A stretch of DNA of 27,615 bases from Bacteroidota bacterium (GCA_003242315.1 QGUY01000015.1:1-27615), one strand, 5' to 3'; counted from the stretch's first letter, positions 8,809 to 16,886 are shown. The notes: generated by a model not told the origin, from the sequence alone. Made by a program: numbers and translations.

Positions 8809-9748
8809 ACAACGGCGTCCGTTGGTGCAGATCCGCAGGACGGATGGTGAGGATACGCTGCTGTCCATCGGTCGCTGCGCCGCCGGCTTGTTCAGCCAGG
8901 AAGGCGAGGGCATTGCATTCATACATCAGTCGCAGTTTGCCGCCCGGGTCTTTTTTGGTTGAAGGGTAGATGTAGATTCCTCCCTTAAGCAAGTTGCGAT
9001 GGAAATCGGCTACCAGCGAGCCGATATAACGCGCGCGGTAGTTGTTGTCCTTGCAATACTGAATGTACTTCTTAACCTGCTCCGGGAAATGGTTCGCCAT
9101 GCCTTCGTTTATGGAGTAGGTTGTACCGTCTTCCGGGATGGTCATATCAGGGTGTGAAAGAACATATTCCCCAAGGGTTGGTTCGAGTGTGAAGCCGTTA
9201 ACACCATGCCCGGTGGTGTATACCAGCATCGTTGATGAACCATACAAAATGTATCCGGCCGCTACCTGTTCCTCGCCTGTCTGCAGGATGTCTTCGTCTG
9301 TGATTGGGCTGCCTATTGGAGTTTTTCTGCGGTAGATGGAGAAAATTGTACCGATAGAAACATTTACGTCGATGTTTGAAGATCCATCAAGAGGATCGAT
9401 GGCGATGACATACTTGCCGTCATTTTGCAGGTCAGTATAAGATTCTGTTTCCTCGGAAATGATAGCGCAAGCTTCTCCGCCCTTGGTTAATGCACGGGTG
9501 AACCGAATATTGGCAAGGACATCCAGTTTTTGTTGTTGTTCACCGGTTGTGTTTGTAGATCCCACGGGTCCCATGATGTCGATGAGGCCGGCTTTGTTTA
9601 CTTCGCGGTTAACTACCTTGGAAGCCAGAGCCAGGTCGCGGAGGAGTTGCGACAGTTCACCGCTGGCGTACTGAAATTGACCCTGGTTGTTCTTGATGAA
9701 TCGATCGAGGGCGGTTCCGATGGGGTGCGCTATTCTGGATTGTTCCAT
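8759..9748 (-). CDS. fbp: Class I fructose-1,6-bisphosphatase
   Basis: This enzyme hydrolyses fructose 1,6-bisphosphate to fructose 6-phosphate in gluconeogenesis. Class I signatures are plain: the metal-site motif IDPLDGSSNIDVNVSIGT, the upstream acidic IISEETES, the sugar-phosphate segment RYIGSLVADFHRNL, and the C-terminal KLRLMYECNALAFLAEQAGG with TPLFIGS. From the ATG at 9748 (MEQSRIAHP) the protein is 329 residues, the usual size of about 330. The frame also extends upstream to 9823, but those 25 residues do not look like the family and would run through the divergent promoter region, so the shorter start is chosen. It is transcribed away from the aspartate kinase gene, and its 3' end overlaps the rubredoxin-protein gene tail to tail by 50 bases. 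Confidence 0.95.
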   Translation of the reverse strand: MEQSRIAHPIGTALDRFIKNNQGQFQYASGELSQLLRDLALASKVVNREVNKAGLIDIMGPVGSTNTTGEQQQKLDVLANIRFTRALTKGGEACAIISEETESYTDLQNDGKYVIAIDPLDGSSNIDVNVSIGTIFSIYRRKTPIGSPITDEDILQTGEEQVAAGYILYGSSTMLVYTTGHGVNGFTLEPTLGEYVLSHPDMTIPEDGTTYSINEGMANHFPEQVKKYIQYCKDNNYRARYIGSLVADFHRNLLKGGIYIYPSTKKDPGGKLRLMYECNALAFLAEQAGGAATDGQQRILTIRPADLHQRTPLFIGSKRMVERACGVSG

Positions 9749-9831
9749 ATTTGTTGAATTCCTGTTAACGGCTGATCTTTGCCACACGATAATACATAAT
9801 TCCCGCCAATGCGCGCGCCACATTCGTTTAC
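9749..9831. promoter_or_regulatory. Divergent intergenic region between fbp and aspartate kinase genes
   Basis: These 83 bases separate two genes transcribed in opposite directions, so promoters for both should lie here or within the gene starts. I do not see a clean Bacteroidota promoter (TTTG, about 19-21 bases, TAnnTTTG) on either strand. The call rests on gene layout only. Confidence 0.4.
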
Positions 9832-11085
9832 ATGAGAGTCTTCAAGTTTGGAGGGGCATCGCTCAAGGACCCGCCGTCTATTCGCAATATGATCGACATT
9901 GTCCGTAAACACGGACAACCGCCACTGCTTATCGTTGTATCGGCCATGGGCAAGACCACTAATGCGATAGAGCAAGTATTCGATCACTATCGCAGGACAG
10001 GCAATGCTGGTCCGGCTTTCGATGAGCTTCGCGATTACCACCATCGCATTATGCGCGAACTCTTCGAACCGGGCAACAGCGTTTTTGGCGCTGTTGATTT
10101 GCTGTTCGACAGAGCGCTGCAGACATTGCAGGATCCTCATCCGTATGACGCGGGTTATGATCAGATCATAGCATACGGAGAGCTGATCTCTTCCACTATC
10201 ATACATCACCTCGCATTGCAGGACGGACTCCCCGCGATATGGATGGACGCGAGAAATTTCATTTCAACCGATGAAACGTTTCGGGAAGGAAAGGTCGATT
10301 GGGAGTTGACACAAAAGAAGGTCAGCGAACTCAAGCCCGTTCTGGCTGACAAGATCGTTCTAACTCAGGGCTTTATTGGAAAAGCTCCATCCGGATTGAC
10401 CACTACGCTGGGCCGGGAAGGTTCGGACTACAGTGCCGCTATCTTCGCTTCATTGCTGGGTGCGCGTTCTGTCACCATCTGGAAGGATGTTCCGGGCGTC
10501 ATGAGTGCTGACCCGAAACGGTTACCCGATCCCGTTGTCTTTTCCGAACTGCCATACCAGGAAGCCGCCGAGATGACGTACTATGGCGCGTCGGTCATTC
10601 ACCCCAAGACCATAAAGCCGCTGGCCAACGCCAGGATTCCCCTGTATGTAAAAAGCTTTGACGATCCTTCCCTTCCGGGGACGGTGATACACGAGTGTCG
10701 CATACCGCGACTTCCTCCATTGGTCGTCTTTAAGGACAACCAATGCCTCATTTCCTGCAAGGTGACGGATTACACGTTCATCAGTGAGGAACAGATCAGC
10801 ATGATCTTTCAGCACCTTTCGTCACTGGACATACGCATTAACGTCATGCAGAATTCGGCGATATCCTTTTCATTTTGCATTGACTTTCGGGAATCGCGGG
10901 TATCTGCGCTCATCAAGGAGTTGCAAAAGAATTTTGAAGTGTATTACAACGCAGGATTAACGCTGATCACCGTAAAGAACTACGACGCCGAAAGTTTTGA
11001 AAAATACAGGAAGCTGGATGGTGTGTTGCTGGAGCAAGTCTCGCGCTCGACGTTGCAGGTGTTAGTGCGATCGAATCCCCGCTAG
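9832..11085 (+). CDS. Monofunctional aspartate kinase
   Basis: This enzyme phosphorylates aspartate in the first step of the lysine, threonine, methionine and diaminopimelate pathway. The 417-residue protein begins with the nucleotide-binding motif KFGGASL (5-11; KFGGTS in many relatives) and has the kinase motif GREGSDYSA (194-202) and the substrate segment AAEMTYYGASVIHPKTIKPL. The C-terminal 130 residues (from about 285) have the look of paired ACT regulatory domains. Feedback control by an amino acid is therefore likely, although the effector cannot be read from sequence. The length fits monofunctional enzymes and no homoserine dehydrogenase domain follows. The gene stands alone on this strand. 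Its stop lies only 2 bases from the stop of the convergent DUF5606 gene. The lysC or thrA-type role cannot be separated here, so no symbol is given. Confidence 0.92.
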   Translation: MRVFKFGGASLKDPPSIRNMIDIVRKHGQPPLLIVVSAMGKTTNAIEQVFDHYRRTGNAGPAFDELRDYHHRIMRELFEPGNSVFGAVDLLFDRALQTLQDPHPYDAGYDQIIAYGELISSTIIHHLALQDGLPAIWMDARNFISTDETFREGKVDWELTQKKVSELKPVLADKIVLTQGFIGKAPSGLTTTLGREGSDYSAAIFASLLGARSVTIWKDVPGVMSADPKRLPDPVVFSELPYQEAAEMTYYGASVIHPKTIKPLANARIPLYVKSFDDPSLPGTVIHECRIPRLPPLVVFKDNQCLISCKVTDYTFISEEQISMIFQHLSSLDIRINVMQNSAISFSFCIDFRESRVSALIKELQKNFEVYYNAGLTLITVKNYDAESFEKYRKLDGVLLEQVSRSTLQVLVRSNPR

Positions 11086-11087
11086 GG

Positions 11088-11525
11088 TTATTCCTTACTC
11101 TCCTGCTCGTCCTTCTTCTCCTCCGCCTCTTCCCGCAGTACTTCGGGCGCATACTGCAACAGTATCCCATACCACTTCACGAGCTTCTTGATATCGGAGA
11201 CGTACACGCGCGATTCGTCGTAGCTGGGTAGGATGGACTTGATGAAGGCCTTGAGTTCTTCGGGGTCGGAGTTGGCGTCAACACCAGGATCGTCGCCGAA
11301 ATCGGCATATATTTTTTTCAGGACATCTCCCAGGGGAACAGTTCCCTCTTTGTCGGTGGTGTAGATTGAAATCTCATGCAGCAGCGAGACTCTATGATGG
11401 GAGGTGGCCACCATACGTGCTTTCTTTTCGTCGAGGGACTCGAGGATTATGGCCGACTTGGTTGGCGCCAGGACCTTAAACAATCCCCCTTTTCCGGAAA
11501 TGCTTGCGATCTGCGATAATGTCAT
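11088..11525 (-). CDS. DUF5606 family protein
   Basis: This is a 145-residue protein with the pattern I recognise for DUF5606, a family found in Bacteroidota. The N-terminal part reads MTLSQIASISGKGGLFKVL, followed by the typical IILESLDEKKARMV and a segment HRVSLLHEISIYT. The C-terminal tail is very acidic and Lys-rich (EEAEEKKDEQESKE) and is probably disordered. No signal peptide or membrane helix is visible, so it should be cytoplasmic. Its biochemical role is unknown. It lies 82 bases after engB on the same strand and is probably co-transcribed with it. Its stop is 2 bases from the end of the convergent aspartate kinase gene, leaving no room for a terminator between them. Confidence 0.85.
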   Translation of the reverse strand: MTLSQIASISGKGGLFKVLAPTKSAIILESLDEKKARMVATSHHRVSLLHEISIYTTDKEGTVPLGDVLKKIYADFGDDPGVDANSDPEELKAFIKSILPSYDESRVYVSDIKKLVKWYGILLQYAPEVLREEAEEKKDEQESKE

Positions 11526-11607
11526 ACTTAAATCCGGTTGGGTCGCAAACTAAACATATCGATTTGAAAAATCCTTGCCTGCATTCGCATATTTGTGCGG
11601 GGGAATC

Positions 11608-12207
11608 TCACTCCTTGTTGTTAATCGCGCGGTCGATAATACCCAGGAGTTCTTCGCGCCCGGTCTTACGTACTGAAGATGTGACCACGAAGGGAGGCAA
11701 TTCTTCCCAGATCTCCAGCAGGTCTTTCTGGATAGCGGCGCGGTTGGTTGCAAGCTCATTGGATGATAGTTTGTCGGCCTTGGTCAGCACCAGGCACATG
11801 GGGATACCTGCGCCACCGGCCCACCTGATAAAGTCTGCGTCGATGCGCTGAAGAGGAAGACGCGCATCAAGGAGGACGAAGAGGGCATAAAGGTTCTCGC
11901 GCTTCAAGAGGTACTGTTCGGTCATTGATCCCCATCCTTTCTTCGTTTGCTTGCTCACCGAAGCATACCCATAGCCGGGGAGGTCGACCAGGTACCACGC
12001 ATCGTCGATCAGGAAGTGATTGATCGTTCGCGTCTTTCCGGGACGTTGCGAGGTCTTAGCCAGGTTCTTGCGTTGACCAAGCATGTTGATCAGCGAAGAC
12101 TTGCCCGTGTTGGAACGCCCGATAAAGGCAAACTCAGGCTTATCCGGCTTCGGGCACTTGCTGACATGGTCGGTGCTGGCAACAAATACTGCCTTCCGGA
12201 TTTCCAT
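11608..12207 (-). CDS. engB: Ribosome biogenesis GTP-binding protein EngB/YsxC
   Basis: This is an essential GTPase of the TrmE-Era-EngA-EngB-Septin group that assists large ribosomal subunit assembly in most bacteria. With the ATG at 12207 the protein is 199 residues, the normal length. The G motifs are present: G1 GRSNTGKSS (30-38), the switch I region KTSQRPGKTRTINHF, G3 DLPGYGYASV, G4 TKADKL and G5 TSS. The G1 threonine replaces the commoner valine of GRSNVGKS. The open frame extends to 12285, but the extra 26 residues are not family-like, so the internal ATG is preferred. It is divergent from the PorE-like gene and is followed on the same strand by the DUF5606 gene. Confidence 0.95.
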   Translation of the reverse strand: MEIRKAVFVASTDHVSKCPKPDKPEFAFIGRSNTGKSSLINMLGQRKNLAKTSQRPGKTRTINHFLIDDAWYLVDLPGYGYASVSKQTKKGWGSMTEQYLLKRENLYALFVLLDARLPLQRIDADFIRWAGGAGIPMCLVLTKADKLSSNELATNRAAIQKDLLEIWEELPPFVVTSSVRKTGREELLGIIDRAINNKE

Positions 12208-12377
12208 CGATAATGGTATGTGATTATTAAAGTAATGATTGAACCCCAAAATACTAATAATGTAAGGTTCGGAGGGTTTACGCAATATAAAAGTGCGGCC
12301 AAATCGTCAGTTTTTTCTATATTGGCACCTAGCGTACCTTTTTTTGATATAATTTTATTGTTAAATATTTTTTGACA
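12208..12377. promoter_or_regulatory. Divergent intergenic region between engB and the PorE-like gene
   Basis: These 170 bases separate divergent genes and should contain both promoters. The end nearest the PorE-like gene (about 12339-12375) is very AT-rich, with long T runs. A TTTG at 12343-12346 and a TATTTTTTG at 12366-12374 are spaced 19 bases apart, like a Bacteroidota promoter, but transcription from it would start at or after the ATG at 12378. No specific promoter is therefore claimed. Confidence 0.4.
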
Positions 12378-14450
12378 ATGTACAGTATCGTTAGAGTACT
12401 GGTTTTTTTGACTCTGTTTTTTGCTTTTTTCTCCACATCCTTTGCCCAGGAACAGGACCCCGAGCAGGCAAGACAATACGTTGAAGTGGCCGAGGGCATG
12501 ATTGAAGGGTCAATGGCTTACGATGACGTGCGGGAAATTATGGTTCGGGCGGCCGATCTCGATACTACTTTTCTCAGAGCAAACTTTGAAGCCGGTGAAT
12601 TGCACATGCGCACCATTGGCAAGGATCTCGCGGTGAAATACTTTTTGCGTGTTTATCGGCAGGATCCGAATTACCGTTTCGATATCGAATACTGGATCGG
12701 GAGGAGCTACCAGATGGGGCTCAACTTCGATAAGGCGATCGAGTTTTACAACCTGTACAAGCAACGACTCGCATCGAAACCCAATTATCAGGGGAGAGAC
12801 AAGGTCGACCTGGCCGCGGTGGAGCGCGCGATCTATGAATGTCAGAACGGAAAGGAGTTCGTCGCCAATCCCGGTAATTATTCCATCGTCAATATTGGCC
12901 GGGAAATCAACTCGGAGTATGAAGACTATGCACCTGTATTGAACGGCGATGAAACGGAGATCATTTTTACCTCACGTCGGAGAGAGGACAACCTCAACGA
13001 AAACGTGTACGAAGATAACAAACCTTATGAGGACATCTTTATTTCCAGGAAGGTAGGTGACACCTGGGAACGGGCCAGAAATATCGGCCCAGTCGTGAAC
13101 ACACCATACCATAACTCCAACCTCGCACTTTCCAAGGACGGTAACACCCTTTTCATTTACAACGACGACAACGGAGGGGACATTTACTATAGCGAACGGG
13201 ATGCCAGCGGTAACTGGGGTCCCCCGGTCCCACTACCGGGTATCATCAATTCCAGCTTTAACGAAAAATCCATTTCCATTTCCTCCGACGAGCGGACGCT
13301 GTACTTTGCAAGCGACCGACCCGGTGGATTTGGTGGTATCGACATCTACCGCGCTACACTTGACAGCAAAGGACAATGGACGAACGTGCGGAACCTCGGT
13401 CCGAAGATCAATACCGAGTATGATGAGGAGGGACCGTTCATTGACCAGGACAACGTCACGCTGTACTTCAGTAGCAAGGGCCACAAGGGAATGGGTGGCC
13501 ACGATATTTTTAAGTCGGTGTTCGATCCGGAAACCAATGAATGGAGTGATCCGGAAAACCTGGGTTATCCCATTAATACGCCTGATGACGACGTGTACTT
13601 CGTTGCCTCCGCGGATGGCAAGCGCGCCTATTACTCGTCCGTGCGCGAAGACGGTATGGGGTATACCGACATCTACATGATCATAATTCCAGAAGGGTTG
13701 AAAGACACTGAGCCCATCGTGGCAGCTGCTGATACGACCACCAAAGAGCCTATCAAGCCTGTGACCGAGGAGCCTGTGCAAAGAGATCCCGTAACAGTTC
13801 CGGATAAGCCGGCGGCAACGGTGCCGCTTCATTATGTTGTCGCTGTCGTGGATGCCGAAACGCAGTCGCCGCTTAACGCCAGGGTGCGCCTCCAGGGACT
13901 TCGTGATAATGTCATTGTCCCCTCGAAAAATGCGGGAGACGGTGTGACGGACTTCGCTGTGGCTGGTCCCCAGGAAAAGCAATACAGGTTGTCAGTAGAG
14001 TTGGACGGATATGTGTTCGTCAATGAAACAGTTACACTGCCCGGCGCAGGCACCGAGCCGCGAACCATCAACCGAACAGTGGCCCTTCGCAAGCTCGCAG
14101 TTGGTGTAAGCGGCGTGCTGAGGAATATTTATTTTGATTTCGACAAGTGGTCGTTCAAGAGTGAATCGTACAACGAGCTGAATAAGCTTGAACGTATGAT
14201 GCAGCAGAATCCAAACATCCGTGTCGAGATATCCGGGCACACCGACAACATTGGCACGAAGGCTTATAATATGTACCTGTCCAGAAAGCGCGCGGAGGCC
14301 GTGAAGGATTTCCTGACCAGCAAGGGCATTGATGCACGACGGATCAAGGCTACAGGTTATGGTGAAACGCGACCTCTGGCGAGCAACGACGACGAGCGCG
14401 AGGGCAGGGAGTTGAACCGTAGGGTGGAATTCCTGGTAATAGGCGACTAG
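12378..14450 (+). CDS. PorE-like envelope protein: TPR, PD40 beta-propeller, carboxypeptidase-regulatory-like and OmpA domains
   Basis: This 690-residue exported protein is predicted to tie a periplasmic scaffold to peptidoglycan. The signal peptide is at residues 1 to about 23, ending FSTSFAQ. TPR-like helices follow to about residue 135. About five PD40/WD40-like propeller repeats run from about 165 to 440, with repeated patterns such as LYFASDRPGGFGGIDIYRA. A beta-sandwich like the carboxypeptidase regulatory domain lies at about 475-560. The OmpA C-terminal domain (about 580-690) has YFDFDKWSFKSES and the peptidoglycan-binding ISGHTDNIGTKAYNMYLS...R pattern. This domain order is that of PorE of the type IX secretion system, but here the leader is signal-peptidase-I-like with no lipobox. 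ATG at 12378 is chosen over the TTG at 12372. A generic PD40/OmpA paralog remains possible. Confidence 0.85.
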   Translation: MYSIVRVLVFLTLFFAFFSTSFAQEQDPEQARQYVEVAEGMIEGSMAYDDVREIMVRAADLDTTFLRANFEAGELHMRTIGKDLAVKYFLRVYRQDPNYRFDIEYWIGRSYQMGLNFDKAIEFYNLYKQRLASKPNYQGRDKVDLAAVERAIYECQNGKEFVANPGNYSIVNIGREINSEYEDYAPVLNGDETEIIFTSRRREDNLNENVYEDNKPYEDIFISRKVGDTWERARNIGPVVNTPYHNSNLALSKDGNTLFIYNDDNGGDIYYSERDASGNWGPPVPLPGIINSSFNEKSISISSDERTLYFASDRPGGFGGIDIYRATLDSKGQWTNVRNLGPKINTEYDEEGPFIDQDNVTLYFSSKGHKGMGGHDIFKSVFDPETNEWSDPENLGYPINTPDDDVYFVASADGKRAYYSSVREDGMGYTDIYMIIIPEGLKDTEPIVAAADTTTKEPIKPVTEEPVQRDPVTVPDKPAATVPLHYVVAVVDAETQSPLNARVRLQGLRDNVIVPSKNAGDGVTDFAVAGPQEKQYRLSVELDGYVFVNETVTLPGAGTEPRTINRTVALRKLAVGVSGVLRNIYFDFDKWSFKSESYNELNKLERMMQQNPNIRVEISGHTDNIGTKAYNMYLSRKRAEAVKDFLTSKGIDARRIKATGYGETRPLASNDDEREGRELNRRVEFLVIGD

Positions 14451-14480
14451 CCCGCCTCATTCTGTCTGAAAAGTAGTAAC

Positions 14481-14504
14481 TTCCCGCCCTGGCTTACGCG
14501 GGAA
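14481..14504 (+). promoter_or_regulatory. Perfect 7-bp hairpin immediately upstream of the menG start codon
   Basis: TTCCCGC (14481-14487) and GCGGGAA (14498-14504) are exact inverted repeats separated by 10 bases, and the second arm ends at the base before ATG 14505. No T-run follows, so it is a poor intrinsic terminator. Its position suggests an mRNA structure covering the ribosome landing zone of menG. The structure is read from sequence; the regulatory role is inference. Confidence 0.5.
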
Positions 14505-15230
14505 ATGATGTCGGTAGTTCCATACAAGCACGAATCCACTGGAAAAAAGGAGCAGGTAGCCCGGATGTTCGATAGCATCAGCGGCCGGTACGACTTTCTC
14601 AATCACCTGCTGAGCCTCGGAATAGACCGTAGTTGGCGCAGAAAAGCGATTCGAATGCTGCGTGACAGCCAGCCCAGATACATCCTCGATGTGGCGACGG
14701 GCACAGGAGATTTCGCGATACAGGCGCTTTCGCTCAATCCGGTCAAGATCGTCGGCATCGACATTTCAGAAGGAATGCTCAGCAAAGGCCGGACTAAACT
14801 GGCGGAAAGGAATTTGGGCGAAAGAATTGAACTCTTGAAGGGTGATTCTGAAAATATTCCGTTTGAGGAAAATAAGTTTGATGCCGTAACCGTTGCTTTT
14901 GGGGTGAGAAACTTTGAAAACCTGGAAAGGGGCCTTCAGGAAATCCATCGTGTGCTCAGGCCGGGAGGACAGGTGGTCATACTCGAATTCTCAAAACCCC
15001 GGATGTTTCCGTTTAGGCAGATTTTTAATTTTTATTTCCGGTTCATCCTGCCCCGGATCGGGAGTCTGGTTTCGAAGGACCGTTCAGCGTACCGGTACCT
15101 GCCCGAATCAGTCAGGGAGTTTCCTGACGGTGATCGGTTCATAGCCATACTTCAGAAAGTGGGATTTAACCATACCACATGCAAGGAACTTACATTTGGA
15201 ATAAGCTCCGTATACAGCGCCCGAAAGTAG
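14505..15230 (+). CDS. menG: Demethylmenaquinone methyltransferase (UbiE/MenG family)
   Basis: This enzyme uses S-adenosylmethionine to methylate demethylmenaquinone in the last step of menaquinone synthesis. Bacteroidota respire with menaquinone, so MenG activity is preferred over the ubiquinone role of UbiE. The 241-residue protein carries the family N-terminal motif FDSISGRYDFLNHLLSLGID, the SAM-binding motif ILDVATGTGDF, the acidic GIDISEGML, and the late motifs VAFGVRNFENLERGLQEIHR and ILEFSKP. The start can be 14505 or the directly following ATG at 14508. Its last 52 bases overlap the porT start. The menG-porT order is, as far as I recall, conserved in Bacteroidota and supports both calls. 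Confidence 0.94.
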   Translation: MMSVVPYKHESTGKKEQVARMFDSISGRYDFLNHLLSLGIDRSWRRKAIRMLRDSQPRYILDVATGTGDFAIQALSLNPVKIVGIDISEGMLSKGRTKLAERNLGERIELLKGDSENIPFEENKFDAVTVAFGVRNFENLERGLQEIHRVLRPGGQVVILEFSKPRMFPFRQIFNFYFRFILPRIGSLVSKDRSAYRYLPESVREFPDGDRFIAILQKVGFNHTTCKELTFGISSVYSARK

Positions 15231-15922
15231 CATGCCTGATCATGGCCATTATGGTGTCCGTTGGATGCTTCGGCCAAAGCCAGGGTAAGAAGTGGGTGAG
15301 AAAGAACAATCCTAATTACGACGAACGCAAATTTTCGTACGGCTTTCTTATCGGGCTTCATTCGTCCATGCCGCAGATTGAGTATTCGAATCAATTTGTG
15401 ACGCCGGCCTTTGATACGCTATACGCCGTACACCCGGATTGGTCTGCAGGTTTTTCCCTGGGCTTCATTGTCAACTACAGAGCTGCGGAGTTTCTTGACC
15501 TGCGGCTCACTCCCAAGGTTGGCTTCTATGAACACAAATTCCGGTATGTCTTTACCAACGCGCCCGCAGTGGAGCAGCTCGCCGAAACCACCATGGTGGA
15601 AATACCGGTCCTGGCCAAATATAAGTCCGTTCGTCGTGGCAACCTACGCATGTACATGATCGGCGGCGTCACACCATCTATTGAAGCTTCAGGCAAGAAA
15701 GATCTTGAGTCATCAACCGAGGCCATCGAACTTGAACGATTCAACCTCAGCCTTGAGGCAGGTTTCGGCTTTGATCTTTATTACCCCCTCTTTAAATTCT
15801 CGCCTGAAATACGCTACGCGCGTGGCGTATTGGATATGCTCGGTAACCGCACGAATCAATTTGGACAGCCGCTTCAGCGTGTTACCGTGAATACAGTGAC
15901 GTTGTACCTTCTCTTCCAGTAA
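15179..15922 (+). CDS. porT: PorT-family outer-membrane beta-barrel protein (type IX secretion)
   Basis: This is a 247-residue exported protein of the PorT family, outer-membrane barrels needed for type IX secretion of proteins and gliding adhesins in Bacteroidota. After the leader, the segment KWVRKNNPNYDERKFSYGF and then LIGLHSSMPQIEY and GFIVNYRAAEFLDLRLTPKVGFYE are typical. Alternating hydrophobic strands continue to the final VTLYLLFQ, ending in an aromatic-containing strand as outer-membrane barrels do. The chosen start overlaps menG by 52 bases and gives a full signal peptide (basic region RIQRPK, then a hydrophobic core ending GCFGQ). Starting at the ATG at 15242 would leave a truncated leader without basic residues. 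It is followed after 3 bases by the short-chain dehydrogenase gene. Confidence 0.88.
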   Translation: MQGTYIWNKLRIQRPKVACLIMAIMVSVGCFGQSQGKKWVRKNNPNYDERKFSYGFLIGLHSSMPQIEYSNQFVTPAFDTLYAVHPDWSAGFSLGFIVNYRAAEFLDLRLTPKVGFYEHKFRYVFTNAPAVEQLAETTMVEIPVLAKYKSVRRGNLRMYMIGGVTPSIEASGKKDLESSTEAIELERFNLSLEAGFGFDLYYPLFKFSPEIRYARGVLDMLGNRTNQFGQPLQRVTVNTVTLYLLFQ

Positions 15923-15925
15923 AGA

Positions 15926-16687
15926 ATGGACAAAAGAACAGCCCTTATCACCGGAGCTACTTCCGGCATTGGCGAGGCGACAGCCCGCATCCTGGCCAAG
16001 AATTCCTTTAACCTGATTCTCTGCGGACGGCGAAAAGACCGCCTTGAATCGCTCCATTCTGAACTAGCTCAACAGACGGACGTTCACACGCTGTCCTTCG
16101 ACGTTCGCGATCGCAAGGCAACGGAGGATGCGCTCGCGTCCCTTGAGGGCAAGTGGAAGACTGTTGATGTGTTGGTCAATAATGCAGGCAATGCGCATGG
16201 ACTCGATCCCATTCAGTCAGGAAATGTTGACGACTGGGATGCGATGATGGACATCAACGTTAGAGGACTGCTTTACGTCTCGCGTGCTATCCTTCCCGGA
16301 ATGGTAGAACGAAAAAGGGGCCATGTCATAAACATTGGATCTATCGCCGGACAGGAAGTATATCCTAAGGGAGCAGTCTACTGCGCCAGCAAATTTGCTG
16401 TAGACGCGATCACGAAGGGTATGCGCCTGGATCTCAATGAAGCTGGCATTAAAGTCACCGTTGTAAGTCCCGGTATGGTTGAGACCGAGTTCTCACTCGT
16501 GCGCTTTAAGGGAGACGCTGATCGCGCGAAAGCTGTTTACGCAGGCCTTAAACCGCTCACCGCCGATGACATCGCTGAAGTAATCCGTTATATCCTACAC
16601 CTCCCGGATCACGTTGTACTCACCGATGTTACCATTCTGCCGCGTGCTCAGGCCAGCGCCACGGTGGTACATAGAGGAGGGTGGTGA
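15926..16687 (+). CDS. Short-chain dehydrogenase/reductase, YdfG-like
   Basis: This is a 253-residue NAD(P)H-dependent oxidoreductase of the classical SDR family. The cofactor motif TGATSGIG lies at 9-16, and GRRKDRL just after the second strand favours NADPH. NNAG is at 85-88, and the catalytic tetrad can be read as N111, S139, Y152 and K156 (INIGSIAG, YCASK). VSPGMVETEF follows as in the 3-hydroxy-acid/serine dehydrogenase (YdfG) subgroup, and the C-terminus with DHVVLTDVTILPRAQAS also matches that subgroup. The substrate cannot be fixed from sequence. The gene starts 3 bases after porT and is probably co-transcribed with it; no functional link to secretion is evident. The following 212 bases are non-coding. 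Confidence 0.92.
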   Translation: MDKRTALITGATSGIGEATARILAKNSFNLILCGRRKDRLESLHSELAQQTDVHTLSFDVRDRKATEDALASLEGKWKTVDVLVNNAGNAHGLDPIQSGNVDDWDAMMDINVRGLLYVSRAILPGMVERKRGHVINIGSIAGQEVYPKGAVYCASKFAVDAITKGMRLDLNEAGIKVTVVSPGMVETEFSLVRFKGDADRAKAVYAGLKPLTADDIAEVIRYILHLPDHVVLTDVTILPRAQASATVVHRGGW

Positions 16688-16818
16688 TGAGTGATCGATG
16701 ATAGGTAATCGGTAATCGGTGGTTGAGATTGATCTGCCTTTTGGTAGGTTCAGGACTGCACCTAACCAGCAACACTTTGTAAAGACTCACTGCCAACTAC
16801 AGACCGCCAACTACTGAC

Positions 16819-16836
16819 TCCCGATACCTATCGGGA
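16819..16836. terminator. Inverted repeat TCCCGATA-CC-TATCGGGA, possible bidirectional terminator or repeat hairpin
   Basis: An exact 8-base inverted repeat with a 2-base centre (in practice a shorter stem with a larger loop) sits between the ends of the short-chain dehydrogenase gene and the convergent secreted-protein gene. No T-run follows, so factor-independent termination is uncertain. The arms share TCCCGA/TCGGGA with the repeat at 16869-16886. Confidence 0.45.
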
Positions 16837-16868
16837 TACTTACTACTTACTACTTACTGCCAACTGCC

Positions 16869-16886
16869 TCCCGATCGCTGTCGGGA
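16869..16886. terminator. Inverted repeat TCCCGA-TCGCTG-TCGGGA, second copy of the hairpin type
   Basis: A perfect 6-base stem with a 6-base loop, 13 bases beyond the stop of the convergent gene at 16900. It has the same arm sequence as the hairpin 50 bases away but a different loop. The conserved arms with a varied loop suggest that the structure, rather than the sequence, matters. The terminator role is inferred from position. Confidence 0.45.

Noticed and set aside
9749..9823. Upstream extension of fbp to 9823
   Set aside because: The 25 extra residues are Trp/Arg-rich, not like the family N-terminus, and occupy the divergent promoter region.
12208..12285. Upstream extension of engB to 12285
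   Set aside because: The family protein starts at MEIRKAVFV; the extra residues are AT-rich intergenic translation.
12343..12374. TTTG and TATTTTTTG spaced 19 bases, resembling a Bacteroidota promoter for the PorE-like gene
   Set aside because: The -7-like element has one extra T and ends only 3 bases before the ATG, so transcription would begin within the gene.
13233..13982. 249-residue open frame on the minus strand inside the PorE-like gene
   Set aside because: It is antisense to the propeller repeats, His/Arg-rich as expected of a shadow frame, with no start signal and no domain.
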